Shown here: positions 39,075-55,157 of the stretch, one piece after another
How positions within the stretch are numbered: the first letter of the stretch is position 1
How the letters are laid out: every line of letters starts with the position of its first letter
Source of the DNA: Leptospira sanjuanensis
Lineage (GTDB): Bacteria; Spirochaetota; Leptospiria; Leptospirales; Leptospiraceae
DNA length: 64,000 nucleotides
Assembly (NCBI RefSeq): GCF_022267375.1
Contig: NZ_JAIZBH010000001.1
Location: forward strand, 3,486,001 to 3,550,000
Direction: 5' to 3'
The notes under the pieces: generated by a model
Databases searched by the model: none
The model's input: only the letters and a program-made list of their open reading frames with translations
What the model was told of the DNA's origin: nothing
Made by a program: the position numbers and the translations under genes

Positions 39075-40571
39075 TTGCAGACCGCCCTTTATATTTCCGT
39101 TCTTATCATTTCTTCCTGCGGCCTCGTTTACGAACTTTTGGCCGGAACCATCGCCTCTTATCTTCTCGGAGAAACGGTCACACAATTTTCCCTTATCATA
39201 GGAACTTACCTCTTCTCGATGGGAGTCGGCTCCTGGTTGTCCAAATATGTGGAAAAAGATCTTATCCCCAAGTTTTTGGAAATTGAACTCGCGATCGGAC
39301 TCGTTGGCGGTTTTAGTTCCGCCGTTTTGTATCTGAGCTTCGGTCAAATCCGTTACTTTCAGATCCCTTTGTTCTTGCTCGTGATTCTGATCGGGATCTT
39401 GGTCGGTCTTGAAATTCCCGTTCTATTACGAATCCTAAAAAAAGAACTTCAATTCAAGGAACTCGTATCACGTGTTCTGAGTTTGGATTACGTGGGCGCC
39501 TTGCTCGCTTCGATTTTATTTCCGATCTTTTTCGCTCCGAAACTCGGTCTGATCCGCACCGGGTTTCTATTCGGAATTTTGAATGCCGGAGTCGCGCTCT
39601 GGGGAACCTGGGCCTTACCGCTCAAACAATCCAGAATGATTCTTTTGCGCGCACAATCCGTTGTCGTATTAACGCTTTTGATCTTGGGATTTTCCTTTTC
39701 GGATTTGATTACCTATTACAGCGAAGAATCCTTATACACGGACGAGATCATTCTTTCTAAACAATCCCAATTCCAAAGAATCATCGTTACACGATGGAAA
39801 AACGAAATCCGTCTTTTTTTAAACGGACATCTTCAATTTTCGTCGCGGGACGAATATCGTTATCACGAAACCTTGGTTCACCCCGCGTTACTCGCTCATC
39901 CTTCTCCTAAACAGGTTTTGGTTCTCGGCGGAGGGGACGGTCTTGCCGTACGGGAAATTCTCAAACACAAAAGCGTGGAATCGGTTACGCTGGTCGATTT
40001 GGATCCTGCGGTCACGAATCTATTTACGGATCACGGAGTTCTCAAAGAACTCAACGACGAAAGTCTGAAAAATCCGAAAGTTCAAGTGATCAATACGGAC
40101 GCGTTCGTATGGCTCGAGGAATCGGACAGAACTTTCGACGTCGTAATCATCGACTTTCCCGATCCGAGCAACTTTTCCCTGGGGAAACTTTATACGACCG
40201 CGTTCTTTCATGTGCTAAAACGAAGAATGAATTCGTCCTCCGTTTTGGAAATCCAATCCACGTCCCCGTTGTTTGCGCGTTCTTCGTATTGGTGTATCGA
40301 GAGAACGATCGCTTCGCTCGGGTATCGGACTCTTCCATTGCATGTGTACGTTCCTTCATTCGGAGAATGGGGATTCGTTTTGGCGGGTGAGCGACCGATC
40401 CGTTTTAGACCGGAATTTCCCGACCATCTCCGCTTTTTGAATCGGAAAGAACTCGAATCGATTCAGATTTTTCCGGAGGATATGTCCAGAATTCCGGTGG
40501 AGATCAATCGTTTGGACAATCAGGCTTTGGTTCGTTATTACGATCGGGAATGGAATCGGATTCTGGATTGA
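39075..40571 (+). CDS. Membrane-anchored spermidine-synthase-like protein
   Basis: 498 residues, TTG start, with GGAGGA 12-17 bases upstream inside the end of the previous gene. About seven membrane helices fill residues 1-210 ([20 protein letters not shown] onward). The C-terminal half is an aminopropyltransferase fold: [43 protein letters not shown] and [10 protein letters not shown]. True spermidine synthases move an aminopropyl group from decarboxylated SAM to putrescine; membrane-anchored relatives have no settled product. It closes the DUF4178 cluster and is followed by the dispersed repeat. Confidence 0.88.
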   Translation: MQTALYISVLIISSCGLVYELLAGTIASYLLGETVTQFSLIIGTYLFSMGVGSWLSKYVEKDLIPKFLEIELAIGLVGGFSSAVLYLSFGQIRYFQIPLFLLVILIGILVGLEIPVLLRILKKELQFKELVSRVLSLDYVGALLASILFPIFFAPKLGLIRTGFLFGILNAGVALWGTWALPLKQSRMILLRAQSVVVLTLLILGFSFSDLITYYSEESLYTDEIILSKQSQFQRIIVTRWKNEIRLFLNGHLQFSSRDEYRYHETLVHPALLAHPSPKQVLVLGGGDGLAVREILKHKSVESVTLVDLDPAVTNLFTDHGVLKELNDESLKNPKVQVINTDAFVWLEESDRTFDVVIIDFPDPSNFSLGKLYTTAFFHVLKRRMNSSSVLEIQSTSPLFARSSYWCIERTIASLGYRTLPLHVYVPSFGEWGFVLAGERPIRFRPEFPDHLRFLNRKELESIQIFPEDMSRIPVEINRLDNQALVRYYDREWNRILD

Positions 40572-40745
40572 GGAATTTGTCGTAGTTCCGACAATTTTTC
40601 TGTGACACTTGCAAGGGCCCCCACCCTAATTGGGTGGAGGTGGTGGGCTTTGTGGGAAAACTCAGGAAATTTTTCTATATCAGAAAAGTTTCTTTTTTTC
40701 AAGAAAAATCCCGATCCTAAAATTTCTAGGAACTCCGACAAACAA
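40570..40745 (-). repeat. Dispersed repeat element, copy B, with flanking GGAACTCC hairpins
   Basis: The same element as at 14130-14245 but in the other orientation. The core is 40619-40663; on the minus strand it reads GAGTTTTCCCAC, then CCCACCACCTCCACCCAATT, then AGGGTGGGG. Upstream on the plus strand TTGTCGTAGTTCCGACAA (about 40578-40595) makes a 6-bp stem with a 6-base loop; downstream is CTAGGAACTCCGACAAAC. It fills the gap between the synthase-like and cytochrome-like genes; no ORF. Confidence 0.7.
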
Positions 40746-40858
40746 CTTCTCTCTAAATCGACAGAAATTTTGAAATAACGGAACTTGAATAGAAAATCGC
40801 TTTCTTACTTGCAAGAATCGTGAAATTCTTGAAAACCTTTTACCACTTGAGGAATCGA

Positions 40859-41269
40859 ATGAAAAAAAGAATCGCCCTTCCGCAAATCGTATCGATCACC
40901 ACGCTAACGATTTTCGTCGCCTTGTTTACGTTTTCTTTAAACGCCGGTCCGACCGCACCCGAAAGAAAGGTCGAAACGACGGTTCATGATTTTATGGAGG
41001 ATTATGCCAAACCCGCCGTCAAAGCTGCGAAAAAAGGAAAACCGGAATACATCGAAAAGATACTAAACGAACTTCCGAATTTTGCGCTCGACGAACAGAA
41101 AGCGAAGTGGAACGAAATTTCTCAGGAAGCGTTAAAGTCGAAGGACTATGAGCAATCCTGCAAGTCTTGCCATAAGGAATTCAAAAAGGAATACAAGAAA
41201 ACGTACCGCAAACGACCGATTCAAGTGTCCCCGGAATTGATCGCTTATTTGAAGGAACTGAAAAAATAA
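40859..41269 (+). CDS. Exported monohaem cytochrome c-like protein
   Basis: 136 residues from the ATG at 40859 (GAGGA upstream); an in-frame GTG at 40820 is less likely. Signal anchor/peptide (IVSITTLTIFVALFTFSLNA). One haem-binding CxxCH motif, CKSCHKEFKKEYKK, near residue 112, preceded by a helical, Lys-rich region, as in small cytochrome c'-like proteins. Very basic C-terminus. It would act in the periplasm in electron transfer; the partner is unknown. Confidence 0.8.
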   Translation: MKKRIALPQIVSITTLTIFVALFTFSLNAGPTAPERKVETTVHDFMEDYAKPAVKAAKKGKPEYIEKILNELPNFALDEQKAKWNEISQEALKSKDYEQSCKSCHKEFKKEYKKTYRKRPIQVSPELIAYLKELKK

Positions 41270-41364
41270 CGATCAAACCTTTCCGGTCGCGAACGGATTT
41301 TATCCGGGTTTAATCACGTTAGCCGCCATTCGAAAAGTGGGAAGATCGACCGGTCTCGCCGGCT

Positions 41365-43449
41365 TCAACTTCCCGTTTTGGAAATTTCTTGATATGGGGG
41401 AGCTGTCGCTTCTCCGGTATCCTTCTCCGCTTTTCCGTTCAGATCCAAAATCAAAAGCGTAATATCGTCTTCGAACTGATCCCCTCGCCCGGACCAAGAC
41501 CGCACCGTGTCGAAAACGATCTGATTCAAAACGCCGCCTCGGATTTCCGAATGAGATTTTAGAAGATCGTAAAATTTCTGATAACCGAACATCTGACCGA
41601 ACTTGTTGCGCGCTTCCGTAACGCCGTCCGTAAAAAGAACGATACGATCTTCCTTTTTGATCGGAATGATGAGCTGACCGTTTTTCAAATTTCCGTCGAG
41701 TCCCATGATCCACCCGGGTAAAAAGATTTCTCTGAATTCTCCTTTGAAATGATTGAGAATCGCGATCGGTGGATGTCCCGCATTCGAATACGTTATGATA
41801 CCTTTGCCTATATCTACGATCAAGTACGCCGCGGTGATGAAATGTTTTCCGTATTTTCCCATCAACGCCCGATTCACGTTTTTTAACAGATCCGCAGGTT
41901 CGACGGCCTTACGCACTTCGATCGAGAATGCGAGTTTGACCATGGATGCGATGATGGCCGCGGGAATCCCGTGTCCCGAAACGTCGCTGATAAAAACACC
42001 CAGCCTTCCGTCGCCGTAATCGTGAAAGTCGTAGAAGTCGCCGCCTACGGAACTTGCGCATTCCATCTTGACCGAGAGTTCGATTCCTTCGAGTTTCGGA
42101 AGTTTATCGGGGAGAATCGATTCCTGCAATTCTCTCGCGATTTTCAACTCCTGTTCAATTTCCGAAAGTTTAATCTGATTCTCGTACGCGTCGATGCTCG
42201 TCTGCAAACTTTCGGCTTGTAAGGATTTGAACCGATCCGCAAGCGCAAAGGACAACAACGTCATTTCCAACAAGGAACCGATCAAAGAACCCCAGTTTGT
42301 AAACAAATTGCTAGGCAGGATCGAAAGATTCCGCAAAACGGTAACGAGAATAAAAACGACCAACACGGACCAAGCCATCAAAAAGAAACGTGCCGGTCTA
42401 TAACCTTGACGATACCGATCGATCCCCGCATAAATCACGACGACCGAGGCGAGAATCGGAAACAAGGTCAACGCTTGCATATTCCAAAAATAGAATATAG
42501 GAAAAAAGGAAAGCCCGACTCCCACGATTCCGGGTAACATAAAAAGGATCAGAATCCGATCCAAAACCTTCGTTTTCCGATCGGTGTGCAAAAACGATCT
42601 CGTAAATTGGAGCGAAAAAACGATCGCAAGATACGCGAACGGAACCAACCAATTGTTCCAAGTCTTTAAAGAATCCGTGAAGATATATTGATTCCCGACT
42701 CCGGTCACAGACAACTGCCACAACGCGAACGACAAAAGATAAAGAACGTAAAAAAGATAACCGGCTTCCTTGACCGTGTATAAAACGAATCCGTTGTATA
42801 CGAGCATCACTAGAATCGCACCGAAAAATAATCCGAAGAGAATATTTTGGATTTGAACGTTTATGATAAACTCGTAAACGCTCCAAGCCTTGAAATTTAA
42901 GATCAAAGATCTTCGTGTCGCGATACGAACGAGATACTCGTCGGTGGCGGCGTTTTTGGAAACAAGACGATATACGGGATGAAAATAGCGGACGCTTTGT
43001 TCTTTCCGAACTTCTTCGTAACGAATCGGAAAGCCGGAAATTTTTCTGTAAACGGTAAACTCTTCCGCGGCCGGATTGGCGAGTTCCAAAAACCAAGGAT
43101 GAGAACCGAACTCGTGATTTTTAAAACGTGTTTTAAAACGAACCCAAAACACGGATTGTGTAAACCCCTTGGAAAGACTGTTTTTTTCGAACTTAGTCCA
43201 ACCCGGGTTGAAGTTGAGATTGGAAAAATCCTCGATGCGGAATTCGTTTTTAGGATCTTCTAAGATTTGAAGATTCTTTCCGAGATATTCCCCTTTCATT
43301 TCACCGGAAAGAGGGAATACGAATTCTTCCGTTAACGAGTTTGTCTTTAAGTAAGATTGTGTTTGAGTTTGAGAAAATACGTTAGCCGGAATCGCAAGCA
43401 GAGTTCCGAAACAAAACGAAATGAAGAAGAGAGATACGCGTCGCTTCAA
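41365..43449 (-). CDS. 7TM-DISM sensor with SpoIIE/RsbU-type PP2C phosphatase
   Basis: 694 residues: signal peptide, an extracytoplasmic 7TMR-DISMED2-type domain (to about 190), seven membrane helices, a coiled-coil linker (SEIEQELKIARELQESILPD), then a SpoIIE phosphatase domain. The metal-binding motifs are intact: GGDFYDF, FISDVSGHGIPAAI, NAGHPP and LFTDGVTEARN. RsbU-like enzymes dephosphorylate anti-anti-sigma factors, so this likely turns an outside signal into a stress response. Its ATG overlaps the stop of the EVE gene in ATGA. It shares its sensor architecture with the cyclase pair at 2-6 kb. Confidence 0.92.
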   Translation of the reverse strand: MKRRVSLFFISFCFGTLLAIPANVFSQTQTQSYLKTNSLTEEFVFPLSGEMKGEYLGKNLQILEDPKNEFRIEDFSNLNFNPGWTKFEKNSLSKGFTQSVFWVRFKTRFKNHEFGSHPWFLELANPAAEEFTVYRKISGFPIRYEEVRKEQSVRYFHPVYRLVSKNAATDEYLVRIATRRSLILNFKAWSVYEFIINVQIQNILFGLFFGAILVMLVYNGFVLYTVKEAGYLFYVLYLLSFALWQLSVTGVGNQYIFTDSLKTWNNWLVPFAYLAIVFSLQFTRSFLHTDRKTKVLDRILILFMLPGIVGVGLSFFPIFYFWNMQALTLFPILASVVVIYAGIDRYRQGYRPARFFLMAWSVLVVFILVTVLRNLSILPSNLFTNWGSLIGSLLEMTLLSFALADRFKSLQAESLQTSIDAYENQIKLSEIEQELKIARELQESILPDKLPKLEGIELSVKMECASSVGGDFYDFHDYGDGRLGVFISDVSGHGIPAAIIASMVKLAFSIEVRKAVEPADLLKNVNRALMGKYGKHFITAAYLIVDIGKGIITYSNAGHPPIAILNHFKGEFREIFLPGWIMGLDGNLKNGQLIIPIKKEDRIVLFTDGVTEARNKFGQMFGYQKFYDLLKSHSEIRGGVLNQIVFDTVRSWSGRGDQFEDDITLLILDLNGKAEKDTGEATAPPYQEISKTGS

Positions 43450-43912
43450 AGTTTCACGCCCGCAAGTCCCAGAATAAACTGAAACTCCGCGGGAGAAACC
43501 GGTTGAATCGAAAGGCGAGATCCTTTCTGTAAAAGCACCATATTTTTAAGGGCTTTCTGTGTTTTCATTTCTTCCATCGTGACAGGTTTCGGGAACTTTT
43601 TTTTGAACTTTATATCTACCATATACCAAGTAGGATTCTCAGTCTTACTTTTCGGATCGAAGTATTTGTGAGAAGGATCAAAAGCGAAATGATCCGGATA
43701 ACCGGGTTTTACTACTTCCGCAATTCCGACGATGGAAAGGGGGTTCGCCCTACTATGGTAAAAGAGAACTAAATCCCCTTTTTTAATACTGTCACGCAAG
43801 AAATTGCGGGCTTGATAATTTCTTACTCCTTCCCAAGGAGCGGTATGGGAAGGAGCGTTGTAGAGGTCGTCGATGGAGAAGACGTCCGGTTCTGTCTTAA
43901 ACAGCCAGTGTT

Positions 43913-43916
<4 letters not shown>
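43446..43916 (-). CDS. EVE domain protein
   Basis: 156 residues. The EVE (PUA-like) fold is recognisable from [17 protein letters not shown], then [30 protein letters not shown] and [12 protein letters not shown] proteins bind modified bases in RNA or DNA. It overlaps ftsH by four bases at its start and the phosphatase gene by four bases at its end, so the three are translated together. Confidence 0.95.
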
Positions 43917-45880
<1,964 letters not shown>

Positions 45881-46037
45881 GGAGTTCTCCTGTAACTTAG
45901 ACGCCTGTAAGAAACAATCAACAGGCAAGAGGTTCCTTCTGATAGGATTTCACGTTTCTTCAAAAAGGCAAGGAAGAATTGGCCGATAACGCTAAAAGGA
46001 AATCGGCGGGAAACGGAAATCGCGAAGATTTTTTACT

Positions 46038-46624
<587 letters not shown>

Positions 46625-46648
46625 ATTAGACCTGATTGAAGTTCCGTT

Positions 46649-47284
<636 letters not shown>

Positions 47285-47288
47285 TCTT

Positions 47289-48994
<1,706 letters not shown>

Positions 48995-49012
48995 GTTAAT
49001 AAATGTCAGTAA

Positions 49013-49991
<979 letters not shown>

Positions 49992-50031
49992 ACGATTCTT
50001 CCTTAGTTTTCGTGAACGACTTCATTGTAGC

Positions 50032-50976
50032 TTAACGCAGAATGGATTCGATTTCACCTACGATTCTTTTTACGAGATGAGAAGGGCTTTTCAGAATTAC
50101 GTTTTTTCCAAACGGGAGAATCGTCTCTAAAAACCAGGCTTCTTCGCGAATCTTCGCTTTTGACAAATGATAGACGACATTGTCGAAGGTTTTCGTTTCG
50201 GAAGTCCGTTCAAGACCGAGTTTGCGATTCAAGTTGTAAAACACTTCTTTCGTGTGCCAGATTTCAGCTACGCCGGAAGAATTCTCCTGTGATTTTCTAA
50301 ATTCCTCGAATTCTAGGATATATGTCGACTTCTTTTGACCCGCGGGTTGCGTAATCGGATCGTTACCGATTTTTAAAGAGAGAATATGATCGAGCCGAAA
50401 GTTTCGAGCAGCTTTTCGTTCATGACAAAACCCTAATAAATAATCTTCTAATGAATGAAACAGAAACCAAGGATCCACTTTTCTCTGAGAGGATTTTTCT
50501 CCGCTTCTGGATTGGTATTCCAAGATGAGGCTTTTTCCTTGGCGAATCGCGTCTTGTATGTTCGTTTTATAAGCGGACAAGGCTTCTTGTCCGGCAACCG
50601 GTACGATCGAAACTATCTTTTGAAGAATCTTACGTGCGGTTGCGTTTGTGTTCGGATCTTGATTGGTTTCGGCGGCTTCTTCTAAAATTTTGCGAAGGGT
50701 GAGCCATTCTCGAATACTGAGACGCAAACTGGAATCAAAACGAAACGGAAGAATCAATCCGAAGGTATCCGTTTCCGAATCGTAATCGACCTGAATCAAA
50801 TCCGCAACATGAGGAGTCGCGCCGAGAAAAAAAAGTTCTCCGAGCTGTTCCTTTAAATCTTTTTGATTGGTTACACCCGTCACACTGGAAAGTTCTTCCA
50901 GTGTCATTCGTTTCCCGTCCCTAAGATGACGAATCAGATTTAATTTGAAGTTCAATCGAACCGTGCTTGGATTCAT
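50032..50976 (-). CDS. WYL-domain transcriptional regulator
   Basis: 314 residues. A short N-terminal helical, HTH-like region (LIRHLRDGKRMTLEELSSVTG) is followed by a middle region and a WYL domain (KVDPWFLFHSLEDYLLGFCH and AARNFRLDHILSLKI). WYL domains bind nucleic acid or nucleotide ligands and are common in PafBC-like regulators. A second WYL gene is at 58309. 40 bp before ispE on the same strand. Confidence 0.87.
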   Translation of the reverse strand: MNPSTVRLNFKLNLIRHLRDGKRMTLEELSSVTGVTNQKDLKEQLGELFFLGATPHVADLIQVDYDSETDTFGLILPFRFDSSLRLSIREWLTLRKILEEAAETNQDPNTNATARKILQKIVSIVPVAGQEALSAYKTNIQDAIRQGKSLILEYQSRSGEKSSQRKVDPWFLFHSLEDYLLGFCHERKAARNFRLDHILSLKIGNDPITQPAGQKKSTYILEFEEFRKSQENSSGVAEIWHTKEVFYNLNRKLGLERTSETKTFDNVVYHLSKAKIREEAWFLETILPFGKNVILKSPSHLVKRIVGEIESILR

Positions 50977-51120
50977 GAAAACCTACTCCTCAAGAGTAAA
51001 AACGGCGCACATTCTGTAAACCGGAAATGCGGGATTCTTGCGAAACGATTTGTAATTGAAAAAAGGAAAATTTTAAGGATTTGGAATCCGTTTGCAAAAG
51101 AAGCTTCTCATTCTGTGTTC

Positions 51121-51498
51121 ATGCAGCCAGAGTCAGAAAAGAAAATTGTTAGAAACATTCAGTACCCGCGGAAATTTTATTTGGAATTGATGGATTCCGC
51201 CGGAGTATTTATCGGCACACCCTTACGTTTAACGGGCAATCGAATCCTAATTTCGGTGAATCAAAAATTGAGCGCTAAGGAAGACGATTCGATTCAAGGT
51301 GCGATTTACGGCGTGAGAAGTCGAGAATCGTGTGTTTTTGTCGGGAGAATTGTTTCTCGTTGGGAAGAGAACCCTTCGGAACATGTTAACGATTACGATC
51401 ATTTTTGCCGTTTGGAGATCGAAACGGAGGAATCTCTTCCGCCGGGAATTCGATTGGAAGAAGAATCGAATTCGTTTCGATGGGATCGATTCGTGTGA
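51121..51498 (+). CDS. Small protein of unknown function, possibly PilZ-like
   Basis: 125 residues from the ATG at 51121; a GTG at 51115 is in frame and possible. No signal peptide. Beta-rich pattern (KFYLELMDSAGVFIGTPLRL, then CVFVGRIVSRWEE, CRLEIETEE) that faintly recalls a PilZ-like barrel, but no RxxxR or DxSxxG motif. Stop codons of this gene and the DUF1564 gene are adjacent (convergent). Confidence 0.6.
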   Translation: MQPESEKKIVRNIQYPRKFYLELMDSAGVFIGTPLRLTGNRILISVNQKLSAKEDDSIQGAIYGVRSRESCVFVGRIVSRWEENPSEHVNDYDHFCRLEIETEESLPPGIRLEEESNSFRWDRFV

Positions 51499-51499
51499 G

Positions 51500-52057
51500 C
51501 TAAAATGTGGATTGGTCGGTTAAAAACTTTTGGTACCACGGAAAACTCGTGTCATATATTGTCCGAATCGGGTTTGGCGAGAATTTTAGCTGTCTGCTGA
51601 TTCGATTGTGAGCCAGGTCTAGGTGCCAGATATAACTGTAATATTCGTGAAATGTTGGAACTCCTGCGTTCACGGTTTCCACAATAGAATCGCCAACCCC
51701 GACCTCATCTAAGGCCAACAAAAAATTAAAAAGGTAACAACGCGAAACTCCATGCGCTTGTGCCAAAGCCCCTAAAATCGACCAATCTCCGCTACTCACC
51801 CTAAAATTGATTCGTTTCATCTTAGCCGGATCTTGATACAAAGCCGTTCCGGCTTTAGAATTGATGCGCTGCGTAGCCGAAATAAATTTTGCATATCTCC
51901 TCAATAGATAAGGAAGCTTCTTTGATAAACCCAATTGATTCTCCGTCGACAACTGATCGTAGTAATTTTCCGGAACGAGCAACGTCACAACCCTGCTCGT
52001 TTCTTCAACCAAAGGAGACTCGATTTTACGATCCGAATAAGAAAGTATCCATTCCAT
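51500..52057 (-). CDS. DUF1564 family protein (Leptospira-expanded)
   Basis: 185 residues. The family pattern is clear: VVTLLVPENYYDQL, then LPYLLRRYAKF, KMKRINFRVSSGDWSILGAL, AHGVSRCYLFNFLLALDEVG, and TVNAGVPTFHEYYSYIWHLD. DUF1564 has many copies per genome in Leptospira; function unknown, possibly DNA-binding. Notably the DNA coding for VNAGVPT (51653-51670) matches the dispersed GGAACTCC repeats at 17 of 18 bases. Confidence 0.9.
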   Translation of the reverse strand: MEWILSYSDRKIESPLVEETSRVVTLLVPENYYDQLSTENQLGLSKKLPYLLRRYAKFISATQRINSKAGTALYQDPAKMKRINFRVSSGDWSILGALAQAHGVSRCYLFNFLLALDEVGVGDSIVETVNAGVPTFHEYYSYIWHLDLAHNRISRQLKFSPNPIRTIYDTSFPWYQKFLTDQSTF

Positions 52058-52200
52058 ACCTTTCTCAGTTCACTCGAAACGATTCCGAGAAGCTCTATCT
52101 CATAAAAAAATCAGAAAGCTCAAAATAAAATTTTCCCCCTTTATCGATTCGATCACGGCTGCCGACGCAACATCTCAATAAGAAAAACGGAAAACGCAAC

Positions 52201-53676
52201 GTGATTGACAATCCGATTCACGAAAAGATTCTTCCGAAGATGCGAAAACTTACCCTAATTCTCATTCTTTGCTTACCCGCTCTTTATTACTCCGGAACCG
52301 TACTCAGTTGGGAGAAAAAGAAGAAGCTCCCGATTACGGGAGACGAACCTCATTACTTAATGATCTCGGAAAGCCTTGCCGCAGATGGCGACCTCGATTT
52401 AAAAAATAACTACGACCAAGACGCTAAAACGAACAAAATTATCGGACCGGTCGATGTGGAAAACCATACCGTTTTTGTTCCTTCAAACACTGCAAACAAC
52501 GGGAACAAAAAATTCTACAGCATTCATTCCATTGGAACGTCTTTGCTATCGTTCATCGGATATAAAACCTTCGGCATTTTAGGATCAAAGATTGCGCTAA
52601 CTCTAATCGCAGGCATTCTTCCTTTTCTTTTTTATTCCATGGGAAGAAGCCTCCGTCTCTCGCAGACCAAGTCCGCCTTCACATCGATTGTTTACTCGGT
52701 CAGCCTCCCATTCCCAATGGTCGCGGGACAAATTTTCCCCGATCTTCCGAGCGGCATTCTATTGACATCCGCAATCGCGATCCTCATCTCATTCGAAACG
52801 AACAAAACATTCAAAAATAGGAATATTTTGCTTTTTATATACTCCGCCACCATCGGCCTGTCAATATGGATTCATCTCAAGAATCTGCCCGTCGCAATTC
52901 TTATTCTATCTTTGCCTTTTGTATCGAAAAAAGAATGGGACTCAAAAACCAAAACGATCCTTTTAGCGCCTGCGCTTGCTTCGCTAATCGGCCTCGTGAT
53001 TTACAATTTTCATTTATTCGGATCCTTTATCGGTCCGTATTCACGCGCCGGTGAAAACATTCATAAAACCTTCGATCCTAACTTTTCCCATTGGGTCACA
53101 GTGTTTTCGGGACTTTGGATGGACCGCAACCAAGGCCTTTTCTTTCAAAATCCGTTGATTTGGATTCCGGGGTTGTTCGGTTGGATCGTTCTAATTAGGG
53201 ATCAAAAGCTCCGTAAGGTCGGGATTCTCCTGGGGATCGTGATAATTCTTCAATTAGGAATCAATGCGGGGCATCCCTGTTCTTACGGATGTCTTTCCTT
53301 GCCGGGAAGATTTCAATGGAGTTCCGCTCCTTTGTTTTTTCTGCCGTTCATCGCAGGATGGAAGATTCTCAACGGAGCCTATCGAAAGATTTCCTGGGGA
53401 ATTCTATTCGTCTTTGTCGCTTATCAAATTTGGATCGGCAAAACCTGGTTCGATCATACGGCTTCTCTCTATCATACGATGGAACCGGACCAGGCCCAAA
53501 GGCCCGGTTTTTTACCGGACTCGATTCTTCCGTATTTACCTTCTTGGACGAATATCGATGAATCCTGGAAATCCTCAATCCAATGGATTTGGATTCTGAT
53601 TTTTCTCTCCCCGATTCCGATCTATTTTCTGTGGATTCGGAACAATCCAAAGATGCGAAACGGTCTGAATCCTTGA
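52201..53676 (+). CDS. Multi-pass membrane protein, GT-C glycosyltransferase-like
   Basis: 491 residues, GTG start (an ATG at 52240 is an alternative). About ten membrane helices. After the first helix comes KLPITGDEPHYLMISESLAA, a luminal/periplasmic loop with the acidic DE pair typical of GT-C enzymes (ArnT/dolichyl-phosphate mannosyltransferase-like). The C-terminus is Trp-rich (WKSSIQWIWILIFLSP). It may transfer a lipid-linked sugar to envelope glycans; no substrate can be named. Confidence 0.7.
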   Translation: MIDNPIHEKILPKMRKLTLILILCLPALYYSGTVLSWEKKKKLPITGDEPHYLMISESLAADGDLDLKNNYDQDAKTNKIIGPVDVENHTVFVPSNTANNGNKKFYSIHSIGTSLLSFIGYKTFGILGSKIALTLIAGILPFLFYSMGRSLRLSQTKSAFTSIVYSVSLPFPMVAGQIFPDLPSGILLTSAIAILISFETNKTFKNRNILLFIYSATIGLSIWIHLKNLPVAILILSLPFVSKKEWDSKTKTILLAPALASLIGLVIYNFHLFGSFIGPYSRAGENIHKTFDPNFSHWVTVFSGLWMDRNQGLFFQNPLIWIPGLFGWIVLIRDQKLRKVGILLGIVIILQLGINAGHPCSYGCLSLPGRFQWSSAPLFFLPFIAGWKILNGAYRKISWGILFVFVAYQIWIGKTWFDHTASLYHTMEPDQAQRPGFLPDSILPYLPSWTNIDESWKSSIQWIWILIFLSPIPIYFLWIRNNPKMRNGLNP

Positions 53677-53733
53677 TTGACAGAGAAACGAAATAAGAGT
53701 CAGTATTCTAAGAAAGGTATCTAAAGAATCGCC

Positions 53734-54009
53734 ATGAAACGAATCCCAAACGCAGTCCCGAAACTCATTCTTTCTTTTGCGCTCGCCGTCCTACTTTCCT
53801 CCAAAATAGAAGCGCAGGACGCAACCCAGAACGTTAAGGAGAAGATGGTTTGTCAAAAGATCGAACTCATTGTGAACGGACAAACCTACGATGACGGACA
53901 TAAATGCGTTTCTCCGGATGCGATCTGTTACCTCGTGGAAGGCCTTTCTTTGAGCTGTTTCCCGAACCCCAACCGAGAGCCCGCTTCGAACAAACCTAAG
54001 ACGAACTGA
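53734..54009 (+). CDS. Small exported Cys-containing protein
   Basis: 91 residues. Signal peptide (LILSFALAVLLSSKIEAQ). The mature part has Cys residues (MVCQKIEL, HKCVSPDAICYLVEGL, LSCFPNP) that could form disulfides, and a Pro/Asn-rich tail. No family recognised. A terminator-like hairpin lies 145 bp downstream. Confidence 0.7.
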   Translation: MKRIPNAVPKLILSFALAVLLSSKIEAQDATQNVKEKMVCQKIELIVNGQTYDDGHKCVSPDAICYLVEGLSLSCFPNPNREPASNKPKTN

Positions 54010-54154
54010 AAGCAAAAGGCACCTCGAACTCGGCGGGTGCTATAATACGACCAAGGTCTGAAGGGACAAATCACGCGTCTTGTTCCAAGAGAAGAATCCC
54101 TTTCTTTTGAAATCCGCAATCGAATCACACGAACAACATCCAAACATTCGTACA

Positions 54155-54190
54155 ATAAAAAAGGCGCCTCAAAGGACGCCCTTTTTATAT
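54155..54190. terminator. Bidirectional terminator hairpin
   Basis: ATAAAAAAGGCG pairs with CGCCCTTTTTAT around a short loop (CCTCAAAGGA), with A-rich left and T-rich right flanks. It can serve the small exported protein from the left and the minus-strand gene at 54225 from the right. Confidence 0.7.
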
Positions 54191-54224
54191 TCAACCTAAG
54201 AAAAGCAGGTCGAATGAAGAAAGA

Positions 54225-54560
<336 letters not shown>

Positions 54561-55157
54561 GATTGAAACCTCAGATGAGTTTTTATTTTTTGAAGAACGA
54601 ATCTTCTATACCAATTTGACCAAGCGTCCCGAAGAAATAAATCAAAAAAAATTTTAAGGCTCTTTTTCTTGAAATTTTCCTTAAAACACATTCAGAGATT
54701 AATGTTTTTTGAATATTCAATATTTATTAAACATTCGAACTTGCGAAGCGGCTCAAAAAGAATACGAACGCACGGCACTGAGCTTAGTAATTGCAATTTT
54801 GCTTATGGACTTGATCGCAACAAACACAAAACCCGAGAGCATGCTCAAAGGAAGCGCTGTTGTTTTGTTTGAGCACAACCTTCTTCAATTATTAGGCAGA
54901 TATTCAAAAAATTTTTCGTAAACTTGGGGAAAATGTATTCACAGTAACGTTTTCCGGCCGTATTTTGAATAAAATTCAGTTAGATGTAGAGTCGTCGAAC
55001 TTTGCCTATTTTTTAGACATTTAGTTTTTAAGAAATTTGAGAATAAAAGCAGCAGCCTCTATCAAAAATTAGAAAATCCACTCAATTTAGAATCAAATCA
55101 CACAGGAATAACGCTATAAACCGACGAGCACGCAGAGAATCCGGCGAGTAAATATCC
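54561..55157. other. Intergenic region, possible gene remnant at 54709-54921
   Basis: About 600 bp without a secure gene. From a TTG at 54709 to a TAA at 54921 a frame encodes about 70 residues with coding-like segments (CEAAQKEYERTALSLVIAIL and KGSAVVLFEHN), but no good start, signal or ribosome site. It could be a decayed small lipoprotein or a very short gene. The rest is AT-rich and presumably carries promoters for both neighbours. Confidence 0.3.
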
